From the NCBI GenBank assembly GCA_002270565.1, contig NQMI01000065.1, positions 128,921 through 192,920 of the forward strand: DNA of 64,000 nucleotides, read 5' to 3'. A program made the translations under genes and the position numbers. The notes beneath the pieces were generated by a model that was not told where the DNA came from, did no database searches, and worked only from the letters and a program-made list of their open reading frames with translations. This DNA comes from Stenocarpella maydis (Eukaryota; Ascomycota; Sordariomycetes; Diaporthales; Diaporthaceae). Below are positions 10,416 to 20,143 of the stretch, piece after piece (position 1 is the stretch's first letter; every line of letters begins with the position of its first letter).

Positions 10416-12019
10416 ATGGCCCAAACTCGAGCTCGAGGACCCGCCAAGAGGGGGCACAATCTAGAGGATCAGGGTATGTTTCATGAAGCGCCAACTGGGC
10501 ATGGCTAACATTAACTAGACCAGGACGTTCCAACGCGGAAGCGCCAACGCCCAAAGACACATCAAAAGTCGACGAAGGGATCTCCCATCCGAGGCAGCCG
10601 AAAAGCGAGCTATCGAAGACGCACGCGATCTTGCCGGACCCTCTTCAAAGCGCCGGCAGATATGGAGGCCATCAGTCTTCCAGCTCAGCAACTCCGCCCC
10701 AGATAACGCTGCTCCAGACAACGCTGCCCCAGACAACGCCGACCCAGACAGCGCCGATTCCGACAACCCAATCGAGGTTTGGAGAAAAGAAGGACGTTGG
10801 CCACGTCGATACTTCGAGCCTGAGATGGAACACTTGCTTGCGCGAAAGCGGTCCTTGTCTGCCCTCGGCGGACATAAGCGAACGAACTCTGCCTCGTCTG
10901 CAACACCAAGCGATCAGAAGCCGCGCGAGGAGAAGAGTGCCCAGTATCGAGATCCGCGGTATGAGACACTACTTGCCACCAAGGGCAGTTTTCTAGTTAA
11001 ATCGAAACTGGACATTGCTACTGAAAGCAAAACCCTTTGCAAAAAACTACTTGAGTAGGAGCAGGCATTACCCGAGAACTCCCTCTTTCGTGACGACCTT
11101 TTCGACTTAACCTGCCAAAAGATTCACAACAGAAACGAGGCCCGAGTTATCCAAGATATCTCTCGGCTTATCGTCCCTTCCGCCGAAAGTCTTGCAACAT
11201 ATGGCGCTAAGCATATCGAGATCCTAACAGAGAGTATCAACGAAGGCTGGAATAACTCGATTCCTCTGACTGGAACACGTCCGCAGTCAGACTATGCCGT
11301 CGGATTCCAAAGGGAGGCGTTTACCGAGGAACAACTCGAGAAGTTGGCGCCATGTATCGGCGATTTCCTTGGCGGCGATCTATCTTTCTTCATGGCCACG
11401 TACTATATGTACTTCCCCTTCCTAGCATGCGAAGTAAAGTGTGGGGCTGCAGCATTGGACATTGCAGACCGCCAGAATGCCCATAGTATGACTCTCGCGA
11501 CAAGGGGTATTGCTGAGCTCTTTCGCCTTGTGGGACGTGAGGATGAGATCCATCGACAGATCCTTGCCTTCTCTATCTCACACGACCACCAGTCGGTACG
11601 TCTCTATGGTTACTACCCGGTAATCAATGGGAAGGATACTAAATACTACCGCCATCCAATCCGCAATTTCTCTTTTACGGAGCTAGACGGTAAAGAAAAG
11701 TGGGCGGCATATCGATTTTACCAAGAATATATACGACCATTGGGTGCCAGCTCATTTTGAGAGAGTCTGCGTGGCCATTGACCAATTGCCCTCAAAGGTG
11801 GATTTTGGCGTCCAAGCGCTCTCTGAGTCCACTGGCCTCTCCCAGGGTCTAGAGAGTCTTGCGCGGTCGGACACGCCTTCGCTACATATGGACGATGATA
11901 ACAAAGCTGGTCCGACAGGCACTCCAGCTACATCCTTCTCGAAACCCGCGCCTGCCAAGAGAAGGAAGAGCCCAGTCAAGAGATCACGCAGTAGATTATA
12001 TAGTCAATTTAAAAGCTGA
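10416..12019 (+). pseudogene. DUF7924-family protein pseudogene
   Basis: A remnant of a widespread filamentous-fungal family of unknown function (known to me as DUF7924; the name is from memory). It begins MAQTRARGPAKRGHNLEDQ (10416-10473) with a 45-nt candidate intron (GTATGT at 10474, ends CTAG at 10518). The body keeps the family core: PIEVWRKEGRWPRRYFEPEM, ENSLFRDDLFDLTCQKIHNR, NEARVIQDISRLIVPSAE, MYFPFLACEVKCGAAALDIA, DRQNAHSMTLATRGIAELF, HPIRNFSFTELDGKEKWAAY, then a Ser/Lys-rich tail. Damage: a frame change somewhere in 10540-10700; an in-frame TAG at 11056-11058 that interrupts LLE-stop-EQALPE; and an extra T in the T-run at 11715-11718, after which FTKNIYDHWVPAHFERV continues in the next frame. 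CAG to TAG is a CpA-to-TpA change, the RIP type. It is either a true pseudogene or partly assembly error; the stop argues for the former. Confidence 0.75.
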
Positions 12020-12334
12020 GCACCAAGTCCTAAATATCATTTACTGGTGACATCAAATCGAGGCATGCCATGCATTGAACCTTTCCGTCAAGAGCCAAAG
12101 GCGACCAAAATGTGCAGCTTGTCATTTTTGCGCCGAATTTGGCGCACGACCCTCAGGCTGTACATAGTAAGATCATTCTGCCCAGAATACCCACCTCCTG
12201 CACTAGCTAGCCTCAGGTGTCCGCTACTCCCTCCATACTATTCCTTAGGCAACCAAAGCTTTAAATCAACAATTCTTTACAGACAATTTGAGCCTCCCTT
12301 GCCATAGGTCGTAAGGACCGTCACACTTAGCGCC

Positions 12335-12462
12335 CTAGTATAACGCTGGATTAACTACTATTAACTACCATTACTATTCCTATAACAGATTTCTTTAATT
12401 TAACTTTAATAGCTTAAATTGTATTATAAATTTTAAGATATTTAAAATTAAATCAAGTACAT
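12335..12462. other. AT-rich, TpA-rich island (RIP-like relic)
   Basis: About 125 bases made almost only of A and T with very frequent TA, TTAA and TAAT, abruptly flanked by ordinary composition. It lies between the DUF7924 pseudogene and the reductase gene. RIP converts CpA to TpA in repeats, so this is a plausible scar of a lost repeat. No transposon coding remnant is legible. Confidence 0.55.
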
Positions 12463-12493
12463 TCCGAGTCCTGAGGAGTTTTGAGGACGGTCT

Positions 12494-13414
12494 TCATAGG
12501 GGCGTCACCGCCTCCACGGCGGCCTTCACTACCTCATCAAATGACGGGCGTGGAAGCTCCAACACGTCATTCATGATCTCACCCTCTTCCTCTAGGTGAC
12601 CTCCGTATTTTCCGGTAACAAATCCTGTCTCGATCAGGGCATACGTAGCACCACCATCCCCAGCCGCCGCCGCCGCCTGCTTCTCACGGATGAATGATTC
12701 AGAATCAATGAATTCTGTCTCGAACTTCTCCCCCGTGAGTCGCTCAACGGCCTCAAGCAACTGTTTCTGAGACACAGCAAAGTCGCTCAGCCAGACGACC
12801 TTATTCGCCGTCTCCTCCCATTTCTTGGTCAGCGCGTTTACGAGCGCCAGAGCCGTGTTATCCTCCGTCGTCGTGCTGAACAGGCCCTCGCCGTCGTCCC
12901 AGAGGACAAACTTCTTCTCGGCGATGTGCATGCCGAGGAACTCATGCTCCGCACTCCACTTGAGCCACATTCCGCACGCGATGGACATCCATTCCATGCG
13001 GTGCTCCAGAGTGCGGAGGTGGTCCTGGACCTCGCCCTTCTCGCGGAAGACGGCGCAGAGTGCGCGGGCGGCCGGGTTGTTGTTGTTGAGGCCGTATTCG
13101 GAGGGGATGAAGCGCCGCACGCCGGCCTCGGCGGCGGCGGAGATGATCCGGAGCTGGGTACGCACGGCGAGGGTTGTCACGCAGTTGATCACTGCGTCTT
13201 GGTTTTTGAAGGCGGCGACGAGCGAGTCGTGGGGGTAGTTATCTGGAATGGTTACTACGCGGGCTGAAGGGGGAACGACTGTTTTGGTGGAAGAGGCGCG
13301 TTGAAGGATTGTGACTGTGGCAATGGGAGTGTTGAGGAAAGCTTCGAGTATTATGCTACCTATAGATCCCGAGGCACCAATAATGACGATATTTTTGAAC
13401 GGGGAAGACATCAT
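12494..13414 (-). CDS. NmrA-like / isoflavone-reductase-like NAD(P)-binding protein
   Basis: A 306-residue atypical short-chain dehydrogenase of the NmrA/PCBER type, cytosolic. The N-terminal Rossmann motif is KNIVIIGASGSIGSIILEAF (GxxGxxG at about residues 13-19). DAVINCVTTLAVRTQLRIIS and AGVRRFIPSEYGLNNNNP follow the family pattern; the F-I-P-S-E-Y-G signature is typical of PCBER-like proteins. The C-terminal half is substrate-binding with AEKKFVLWDDGEGLFSTTT. One exon. Start: two adjacent ATGs (13414 and 13411); either is possible. Length is normal for the family. It is transcribed away from the Old Yellow Enzyme gene across a 932-bp shared upstream region, so the two may be co-regulated. 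It could act as a reductase on aromatic or xenobiotic substrates or as a redox sensor; sequence alone does not decide. Confidence 0.85.
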   Translation of the reverse strand: MMSSPFKNIVIIGASGSIGSIILEAFLNTPIATVTILQRASSTKTVVPPSARVVTIPDNYPHDSLVAAFKNQDAVINCVTTLAVRTQLRIISAAAEAGVRRFIPSEYGLNNNNPAARALCAVFREKGEVQDHLRTLEHRMEWMSIACGMWLKWSAEHEFLGMHIAEKKFVLWDDGEGLFSTTTEDNTALALVNALTKKWEETANKVVWLSDFAVSQKQLLEAVERLTGEKFETEFIDSESFIREKQAAAAAGDGGATYALIETGFVTGKYGGHLEEEGEIMNDVLELPRPSFDEVVKAAVEAVTPL

Positions 13415-14346
13415 CGGTATAAGTAGGCGTGCTCAATATTTGTGACTTGTTTGAGAGTCTTGTAGATGGCGTGAAGAAGAAAACACAGTCTATGGTGTGG
13501 GAGCTGCTGCCTGGTGCCCAATGCTCTCAAAGGATCCCTTTAATATGAATTTTTGAATAGCGATAATGGGTGGTTAAACAGCAAGTTGCGATGCCGTATT
13601 CCCTGATTGTGTTTTGGCTATGGGGCGAAAACACCCAGTTTTCATGCAGAGTTCACTAATCAAATATTATACTTACCCGGATAGCATTACTGCTTTGTAC
13701 GGTTTAGTTGAGGATGTGGGGTTTCTATTGAACAAACATTGCAAGACTTTAAAGATGAGTAAGTGACTTGCTTTCCATGCCGGAGGTGATGTGGTTAGGA
13801 AGTGATCACTAAACATTGTTTAGTAAACACTGAACAGGGCCATGAGGGCTATGAGTAAGCCCTGCCTTGCACACCCAATAGATACCCACTGATTCCATCC
13901 CTTTCCAACATCGAATGCGGCCATTCATGCAAAAGTGGTATGTCGGGCAAGGTTTTATCGTCGAATATCAAGAAATGGTGATACAGGAAGACGGCACCAG
14001 GACCACTCGGAAGCATTGCTGATATTTTAGCGCACTGTAAAACGAACAAGAATTACAGCAACAACATGCTCGCCAAGGAGATACTAAATTAGAATCCAGA
14101 TTATTAGACCTGAATATTCATAATTCTAGAATCTATCGGCCGCGTGCTGAAACCTGCACTGTCACTCAATCCGCTTACAATTTCATTTATCAACACCGAC
14201 GAAATGACTTATAAATCCACTGTAGCTCAATCAACCACTTTTTATACCCTCACTCGGGCCGCCAACACAATTGACAACTATCGAAAACTACAACCTGTAC
14301 AATAATTCTGAGGATAGCTCCTGCCATCGTCTTTTCACTAGGTACC
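13415..14346. other. Shared divergent promoter region
   Basis: No gene supported. AT-richer than neighbouring DNA. It lies between the starts of the NmrA-like and Old Yellow Enzyme genes. A TATA-like TTTATACC at 14241-14248 lies about 105 bases before the enzyme's start. Confidence 0.6.
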
Positions 14347-15453
14347 ATGGATTCGTCCCGTCTCTTCAAGCCAGTCAAGATTGGCAAGTTGACCTTATCC
14401 CACCGCGTGGGGCTGAGCCCTTTGACCCGTTACCGAGCATCTGACCACCACGTCCCTTTGGAGTTTGTCAAGGAATATTACGGACAGAGAGCTTCGGTCC
14501 CAGGCACCCTCCTGGTTACTGAGGGGGTGCTCATCTCCCCCGAAGATGGTGGCCATGCCAACGCCCCCGGAATCTACAACCAGACTCAGATAGATGCCTG
14601 GAAAGAGATCACAGATGTTGTCCATGCGAAGGGCAGCTACATTATCTGCCAGCTCTGGGCCCTTGGCCGCGATGTCTACGCCGACGTCGCCGCCGCCGAG
14701 GGGATCAAGATCGTCAGCTCGGGCAATATCGGCCTGGACGAGGAGCGCCGGCCCACCCCACTGAGTTCTGGTGAGATCCAGGCCAGGGTCCACAACTACG
14801 CGTTGGCCGCAAAGAATGCCATCGCCGCCGGTTTCGATGGCGTAGAGCTGCACGGGGCCAACGGGTATCTGATTGACCAGTTCCTCTCTGACCGCACCAA
14901 CAACCGGGTGGATGAATACGGAGGCAGTGTGGAAAACCGCTCCCGTTTCGCAGTCGAGGCTGTGAGGGCTGTGAGTGAAGCCGTCGGGCCGGAGAGGACT
15001 GGGCTGCGCCTCAGCCCATGGAGTGCTTATAATAATATGAGGATGGCCGATCCCGTCCCGCAGTTCACCGACGTCATTCGGAAGGTGAACCAGCTGAGAA
15101 TAGCATACGTCCACCTCATCGAGTCCAGGGTTGCCGGAAACGTGGACGCTGAGGGCTCAGAGACCCTTTCATTTGCCTTCAGAGAGTTCGACGGGCCCGT
15201 CCTGGTGGCTGGCGGCTTTACGCCGGGATTGGCGAGGCAGGTGGTTGACGAGGAGTTTCCGGAAAAAGACATTGTCGTTATGTTCGGGAGATTCTTCATC
15301 TCCACACCCGACCTTCCATTCAGAATTCGAGAGGGCCTGGCGCTGAACGGTTACAACCGGGAAACCTTCTACACGCCCAAGACAAAGAGTGGCTACATCG
15401 ATTATCCTTTTAGTCAGGAGTTCTCAGCGAAGTCTGTGAACGCACAGCACTGA
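14347..15453 (+). CDS. Old Yellow Enzyme family NADH:flavin oxidoreductase
   Basis: A 368-residue FMN-dependent ene-reductase (TIM barrel) that reduces activated C=C bonds of enones and similar electrophiles with NAD(P)H. Visible motifs: N-terminal RLFKPVKIGKLTLSHRVGLSPLTRYRA (residues 5-31), QLWALGRD (about 102-109), the substrate-anion-binding pair in VELHGANGYLIDQF (His and Asn of HGAN at 169-172, proton-donor Tyr 174), the NNRVDEYGGSVENRSRF block (about 185-201), the GLRLSPWS strand and the C-terminal FMN phosphate site LVAGGFTPG with IVVMFGRFF. Full length, single exon, start at the only suitable ATG. It is divergent to the NmrA-like reductase, which suggests a shared redox or detoxification role or a small secondary-metabolism pair. 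A 14-bp inverted repeat follows 45 bases after the stop. Confidence 0.93.
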   Translation: MDSSRLFKPVKIGKLTLSHRVGLSPLTRYRASDHHVPLEFVKEYYGQRASVPGTLLVTEGVLISPEDGGHANAPGIYNQTQIDAWKEITDVVHAKGSYIICQLWALGRDVYADVAAAEGIKIVSSGNIGLDEERRPTPLSSGEIQARVHNYALAAKNAIAAGFDGVELHGANGYLIDQFLSDRTNNRVDEYGGSVENRSRFAVEAVRAVSEAVGPERTGLRLSPWSAYNNMRMADPVPQFTDVIRKVNQLRIAYVHLIESRVAGNVDAEGSETLSFAFREFDGPVLVAGGFTPGLARQVVDEEFPEKDIVVMFGRFFISTPDLPFRIREGLALNGYNRETFYTPKTKSGYIDYPFSQEFSAKSVNAQH

Positions 15454-15497
15454 CCGAAAGCATCGCTACGTAGACGAGAAGCTAGACACAATTTCCA

Positions 15498-15534
15498 GGT
15501 ATCCTTGGGGTCTGTTCCATACCCCAAGGATACC
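15498..15534 (+). repeat. 14-bp perfect inverted repeat in the 3' flank of the oxidoreductase
   Basis: Arms 15498-15511 (GGTATCCTTGGGGT) and 15521-15534 are exact complements around a nine-base loop. Located 45 bases after the oxidoreductase stop, so it may form a 3'-UTR hairpin that affects 3'-end formation or stability, or be a footprint of a small palindromic insertion. Confidence 0.85.
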
Positions 15535-15654
15535 GGACAACGTCCGCCCACCGGTATACGATTTTCTAGGGAAGTTGTTATGATTTCTAGATACCTAATA
15601 AATAGACAAGAGTTGCCCCGTATTGAATCCTAGCCCTCTAATTCCTCCCTTAAT

Positions 15655-15822
15655 CCTTCCCTCTAGGTGTGTAGAAGGCCTTCTTTGGGTATATGAAAGG
15701 TTTCCCTCTGTGTGATTTGGCCTTTGGGCGGTCTGCTCCTGGGTGCGTGGAAGGCTCTTCCTCTGGGTGTGTGGAGTGCCTTCTTCTGGGTACCTGGAGG
15801 GCCCTTCCTCTGGGCGTATAGG
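15655..15822. repeat. Degenerate GGGTGTGTGGAAGGCCTTCCTCT-like minisatellite
   Basis: About six or seven imperfect units of 22-26 bases built around TTCCTCTGGGTGTGTGGA-AGGC, each diverged by point changes and small indels. Position is the 3' intergenic space of the oxidoreductase. Confidence 0.7.
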
Positions 15823-16214
15823 TGTTTCGGGGGCTCTCCAGGGCTGGGGTGGGGTAATTCAGAGGGGTTATAAGAATAATCTCTGACTTCTGTTACTCAT
15901 AACTATACATACCAGTATATCATCAACACATGGCGGGCAGGGTATCGATATTGCTCGGGCACAGAAACCGAGTTTTCACAGGGCCAAGAGCGGTTCAGAC
16001 GCTACATAAGGCATACTTCACGCCCTGAGTTTACTGATCCAAAGACCCTGAGTCTCCATCTTGGTCTTCTCCTCAGCCCACAGAAGCACATGATAGCCCT
16101 GCCTCGATTGCTAAGTGGTTATCCAGAACCTCAGAATCTCAGCTAGACCCCCGAACCCACTTTCTAAGACGCCATATTTCCGACACAAAGGAATAGATGG
16201 AAGAAAGTAGTCCG

Positions 16215-18496
16215 TTAATGCTCATTCTTCTCGTAGCTCGGATCATTTGACCACTCAGCCTCATACTCATGGTAGTCTCGTGGCGGACCTCCACCCAGCA
16301 TTGCCGGCTCAGGGGTGGAAATCCGAAGCACCTCCAAAATCAACTTGCGATCCTCATATACGGTGCCGTCAAACGGATTCCTCACGCCAGCAGCAGGTAA
16401 TACCGCGCCTGATCTCAACAGGAATCGGACCATATCCTCTTTTCCTTGCATGATATTCACGTACGGATCCATGGCAGACAGAATCCACGCCTTCTCATCG
16501 TCGCCTTCCTCCATATCAGCCTGTTTTGCACGCCATTCAGCTGTCCTCGAAGCCATGGCCCATCGCCTGGCAGCTATCACCAGGGCAGTCGCGCCGCCAT
16601 ATTTGCAAGCCGGTGCATTGACATCTGCGTCGTTTTCAATCAGGTATTGAGCAAGTTTCAGGTTGCCTATGAAAGCCGCCACTTGGATTGCGGTCAGCCC
16701 CATGTTCCAGGCCGGGGCTGCGTTGACATGTGCCCCGCGGTCCAGAAGTAGGCTCACAATACCCACTCTCCTTTCGAAATATTCCTCCGGGAGAGAAAAA
16801 AAGGAGAAGCAAATGGCTTGTAGTGCTGTTACACCACAGGGGCCCCGCGCAGGACAATTGACGTCGGCGTTGTTATCCAACAGTAGACGTACCGTTCGTT
16901 CATCCCCGTGCAGGGCAGCGGCTTGGAGTGGACAAAAGCACTGACGCTTCCAATATGGGTTTTCCCGCGCATCAGACCGAGGTATACGGCCGGTGGAGAG
17001 GACCACTGCACAATAAGCGTCGATGTTTTGGGTCTTCCCGAGCAGCTTCCTGACGAGCGTCAACGGACCTCGCTTATATACCAGCATTGCTAGCGGTGAG
17101 CCAGATGATGTTTGGGCGCCACGGTCGAGAAGATATTCGAAAATTTGGAAGCGACTCTCAGGAACTCTATAATCGTAAACTGGCCCACCAATGCAGATCT
17201 CCAGGGCGTACTTATATTCAGACGTGACGTCGAGATCCTGGATCTGGGGAACGATCTGCTGAACCCTGGAGAGAAATATTCGCAATCTTCATATTCTTGT
17301 CTCAGCACACAGTCGAGAAGGCCCCGGAGACAGACATTGACACCGATGGACTTTGTTGCTCCCTGAGCGAGAAGGTATGCAACCATGTCGTCGTTCGCAC
17401 CTGGCTCCTTGCTGTCGAAGCGTGGTAGTCGAGAACAGGCGATGACGCTTATCTGGCATTGACAGATTGGGGTAGCATGAGGGCTCGAAACACTGCTGTT
17501 GATATTCACTCTTTCTTGAAGAATCAACTTTACAGCTTCAAAGTCGTTTCGGAACGCAGCGGTTCCCAATGCCCTCCCGCCGTATTTCCCAAAATCTGCA
17601 ATTGGCCAGGGGAGCCAACGTGATATCTCACACATACGTCCGTCCCGGCTGCAAATAATGGCTTCCAAGAAGTGGCTGGTCGAAACCAGCCCTTGGTTAA
17701 TCAGATCGCGCAGCACATCCAGATAAGTTGGACGAAGCTCTGGATCCTTATCTCTGTTATACCAGTCAACAAAGAACATCAAAGACTTTCCATAGCTGAC
17801 CCTGACGGGACCATACAAGGAATCGGAAGTCTTAATGGTGCGTCCTGTACATCTGGTTCCCCACCAACGGTGAGTTGAAAGCCCAGAGAGGAACTCCTCA
17901 GGCATGAGGTTTGAGACAAGATTATTGGCATCTGTTTCCATCTCGTCCTGCCACTCGTCCCAAGAGTCTAACTCGTCACTCTCGCTGCCAGCGATACTTT
18001 CATGTGACGTTGGTGGACTGGGACAAGGCATTGGCGTCCGATTCGCTGTCGAGAGGATCAACTGGGGAAGCAGGCTCCGGTGATGTTGATTGGAGCCTTA
18101 TGTATGACGGCAATGGGTCCAGAACATCAGAGTCTGACCGGTTCCATTAGTTCAGATGATTGATGTATGTAATGAGGTGTCGCAATACTTGCCCTCTGGT
18201 GTGACTATTTCGGCAGCGCCTGGCCTGATGACTTTCCTACGCGCCACATCCCAGGGTTGCTCATTCCAACATCGTTTGTTGTCCTGAATGAAGAAGCGAG
18301 TGCACTTGTGCTCCAGCCTGTTGCGATGGAGAAAGTGTTGCTGAACCAGTATCCACTCGTGCTTTTTGAGGTTTCTGGAGCCCGCTGAGCGGATCCGTTT
18401 TGAAGTCGGAGCTAGAGATCGAGGACCATAAGCTGGTGCTGGGGAGCGCGGGGGCTTGGTGGTTGCAACTGGGGGTCTCATCATGTCCATGATCAT
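16215..18496 (-). CDS. Ankyrin-repeat protein with broken frames and a GC-AG intron
   Basis: A fungal multi-ankyrin protein, probably a protein-interaction scaffold; the specific role is unknown. Exon 1 (18496-18193) encodes a basic, possibly Clr5-like N-terminus (LKKHEWILVQQHFLHRNRLE). The intron 18192-18134 is 59 nt with donor G|GCAAGT, branch CTGAAC/ACTAAT and acceptor GGTCAG. The next exon reads DSDVLDPLPSYIRLQSTSPE, then the frame changes near 18000-18040 into PTSHESIAGSESDELDSWDE. It continues to LRQEYEDCEYFSPG, then shifts again at the GGG near 17255-17258 into VQQIVPQIQDLDVTSEYKY. The ankyrin repeats follow: CPLQAAALHGDERTVRLLLD, TALQAI and IVSLLLDRGAHVNA, TAIQVAAFIGNLKLAQYLIE, TALVIAARR, ending DPSYEKNEH. 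The breaks are single bases, so sequencing error or recent decay are both possible. A 47-nt intron could replace the second break, but it lacks a good branch site. Confidence 0.6.
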
Positions 18497-19062
18497 AAAG
18501 GTATAAAGAGCCTGTGATGACTAACCGAAGGGAGGTCGGGAGCAAAGGTCTTGGTCTGGACGTGCTTTGAGTGAAAGCATCGAGAAGAATTCGATTGCTG
18601 ATGTGACGTTAGTTCTTCTGCCCTCGAGGACAGGGTTCAGCCAAAGTTGTGGTGGCCAATTCTTTGTGGAGACGGACGGATAGTGGAAGCCTGACATTGG
18701 TTGGTCTTTTTTTTGTGAGCACCGCTCGAAACACCCTTAGGCATCTCGACACCCTGCACTATACAGTCCCGGGGTCATCCAAAATCTTCCCCACTATGCG
18801 GGCGGTGAGTTCACAGCGATCCTGGGAGACTCATCTCAGGGAATAGGACTACTAGGGCAAGTTGACAGAAGAAGAGAACATAACTATATAGATAGATGCT
18901 CAGGTGGTTTGTCGCCGATTTCACCAATGTCATACGGATTGCAACCCATCCTTCCACCGTCTTTGAAGTTTCACCTGGGAATCTTTGAGACTGGATCGAA
19001 TTTGTTTTCTCACCTCTTTCCTCTCGTATTGTTGACATACCTTCTCCTGATCACTACCATGG
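18497..19062. other. Intergenic, no gene supported
   Basis: Divergent upstream region between the ankyrin gene (minus) and the small membrane-protein gene (plus). Nothing else recognisable. Confidence 0.5.
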
Positions 19063-19451
19063 ATGCTTGACTCCGGCGACATCATAGCTCTCATCTCGCT
19101 CCTCGTCATGTGCGTGCCTGGGTTATGGCTCGTCATTCGGGTCCTCATACCGCTACTCACGCAATGGAGGAGTCGTCGCGAGGATCGAGATGTTAATCTT
19201 GACTTGCATTATTACGGACTTGAGCCTATTCTCGGTTCTCCAGCACATCCTGGACACAGTCAAAGCTTCGTGGTGTACTCGTTGGTAAGTATTACACAAT
19301 ACTTCCTTCCTAGATCCACAGCATGCGCAGGGTATCCTAATGCGATTTACCACACATTAAGCATCAAGTGGAAATCAACATGATATACCTAGAATATAGT
19401 GAAGCCTATCACCTCGATGAAGGCATCAGACTGCGAGAGCATCAAGTGTGA
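19063..19451 (+). CDS. Small predicted membrane protein, two exons
   Basis: Exon 1 (19063-19284, 74 codons) and exon 2 (19362-19451, 29 codons plus stop) join in phase 0 across a 77-nt intron with donor GTAAGT, branch CCTAATG and acceptor TTAAG; the product is 103 residues. The N-terminus MLDSGDIIALISLLVMCVPG continues with LWLVIRVLIPLL to form one long hydrophobic segment, followed by a basic patch QWRSRREDR, giving an N-out/C-in single-pass topology. Exon 2 gives a hydrophilic tail with YLEYSEAYHLDEGIRLRE. No family recognised; short single-pass proteins of this look are common in Pezizomycotina. It stands head to head with the ankyrin gene. The intron was found by eye, from the canonical signals and the clean in-frame tail. 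A non-spliced reading ends in a different, less protein-like tail. Confidence 0.5.
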
Positions 19452-20035
19452 ATAATGTATAAGAATTTATTCGATTTTGGATTTTGAATACCACCACAGA
19501 AAGGCCGAAGACAGTTGGGCCACTGAAAGCATGCGTATGGGACAACGGAGAACAGGATATGGGAAGATAGATGGAACCCCGGGGCCTCGAGAATACAATA
19601 GGATGGCATGTGTTTGAATATACTGTAGCTCTACCATCCATGCCTCCTCCTCTGTTATGGACCTCCATATGTATCAGAACTTCCAATTCGCCAAGTTACC
19701 GTGATGGTCACTTTGACTATGTATGACAGGATATACTAGTTAAGCTAAGGACAAGGCGTTATAACCAAAGACGTCTTCTCCAACCAGGTAGCATCCGAGA
19801 TCCCACGGGCATCCCTCACACTGCCAATTAAGGATTTCTGCACAATGACAGCATTTCACTAAATGAGGGGGCCCCGCCGAGCATTCGTGTCTCCGGGTCC
19901 GTTAGACAGGCCATCCCCTCCTTCCGGAGCACTGCGGATCGGCACCCAGTATAAGACACCGTTCTTGTGGGGGAGCCATGGGGAATGCGGAGTCAAGAGG
20001 CGCGGCCAAAGTTCCACGTTCAATACACATGAACG

Positions 20036-20067
<32 letters not shown>

Positions 20068-20143
20068 TAAATAAGTTCTGAATCCCACGTACGGGAAGGA
20101 TTAAGCACAATTTCGGGCGGTAGTAAACAGCGCTTGATACAGC
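19452..20143. other. Intergenic with (TA)n tract
   Basis: No gene supported. The (TA)n run at 20042-20068 lies 75-100 bases before the next start codon and may serve as its TATA region. Confidence 0.6.
20042..20068. repeat. (TA)n microsatellite in a promoter position
   Basis: Thirteen TA dinucleotides upstream of the hydroxyisobutyrate-dehydrogenase-like gene. Confidence 0.9.

Larger units (their letters stand above)
15454..16214. other. Intergenic with hairpin and minisatellite
   Basis: Convergent region between the oxidoreductase and the ankyrin gene. Apart from the inverted repeat at 15498-15534 and the degenerate minisatellite at 15655-15822, I see nothing in it. Confidence 0.6.
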
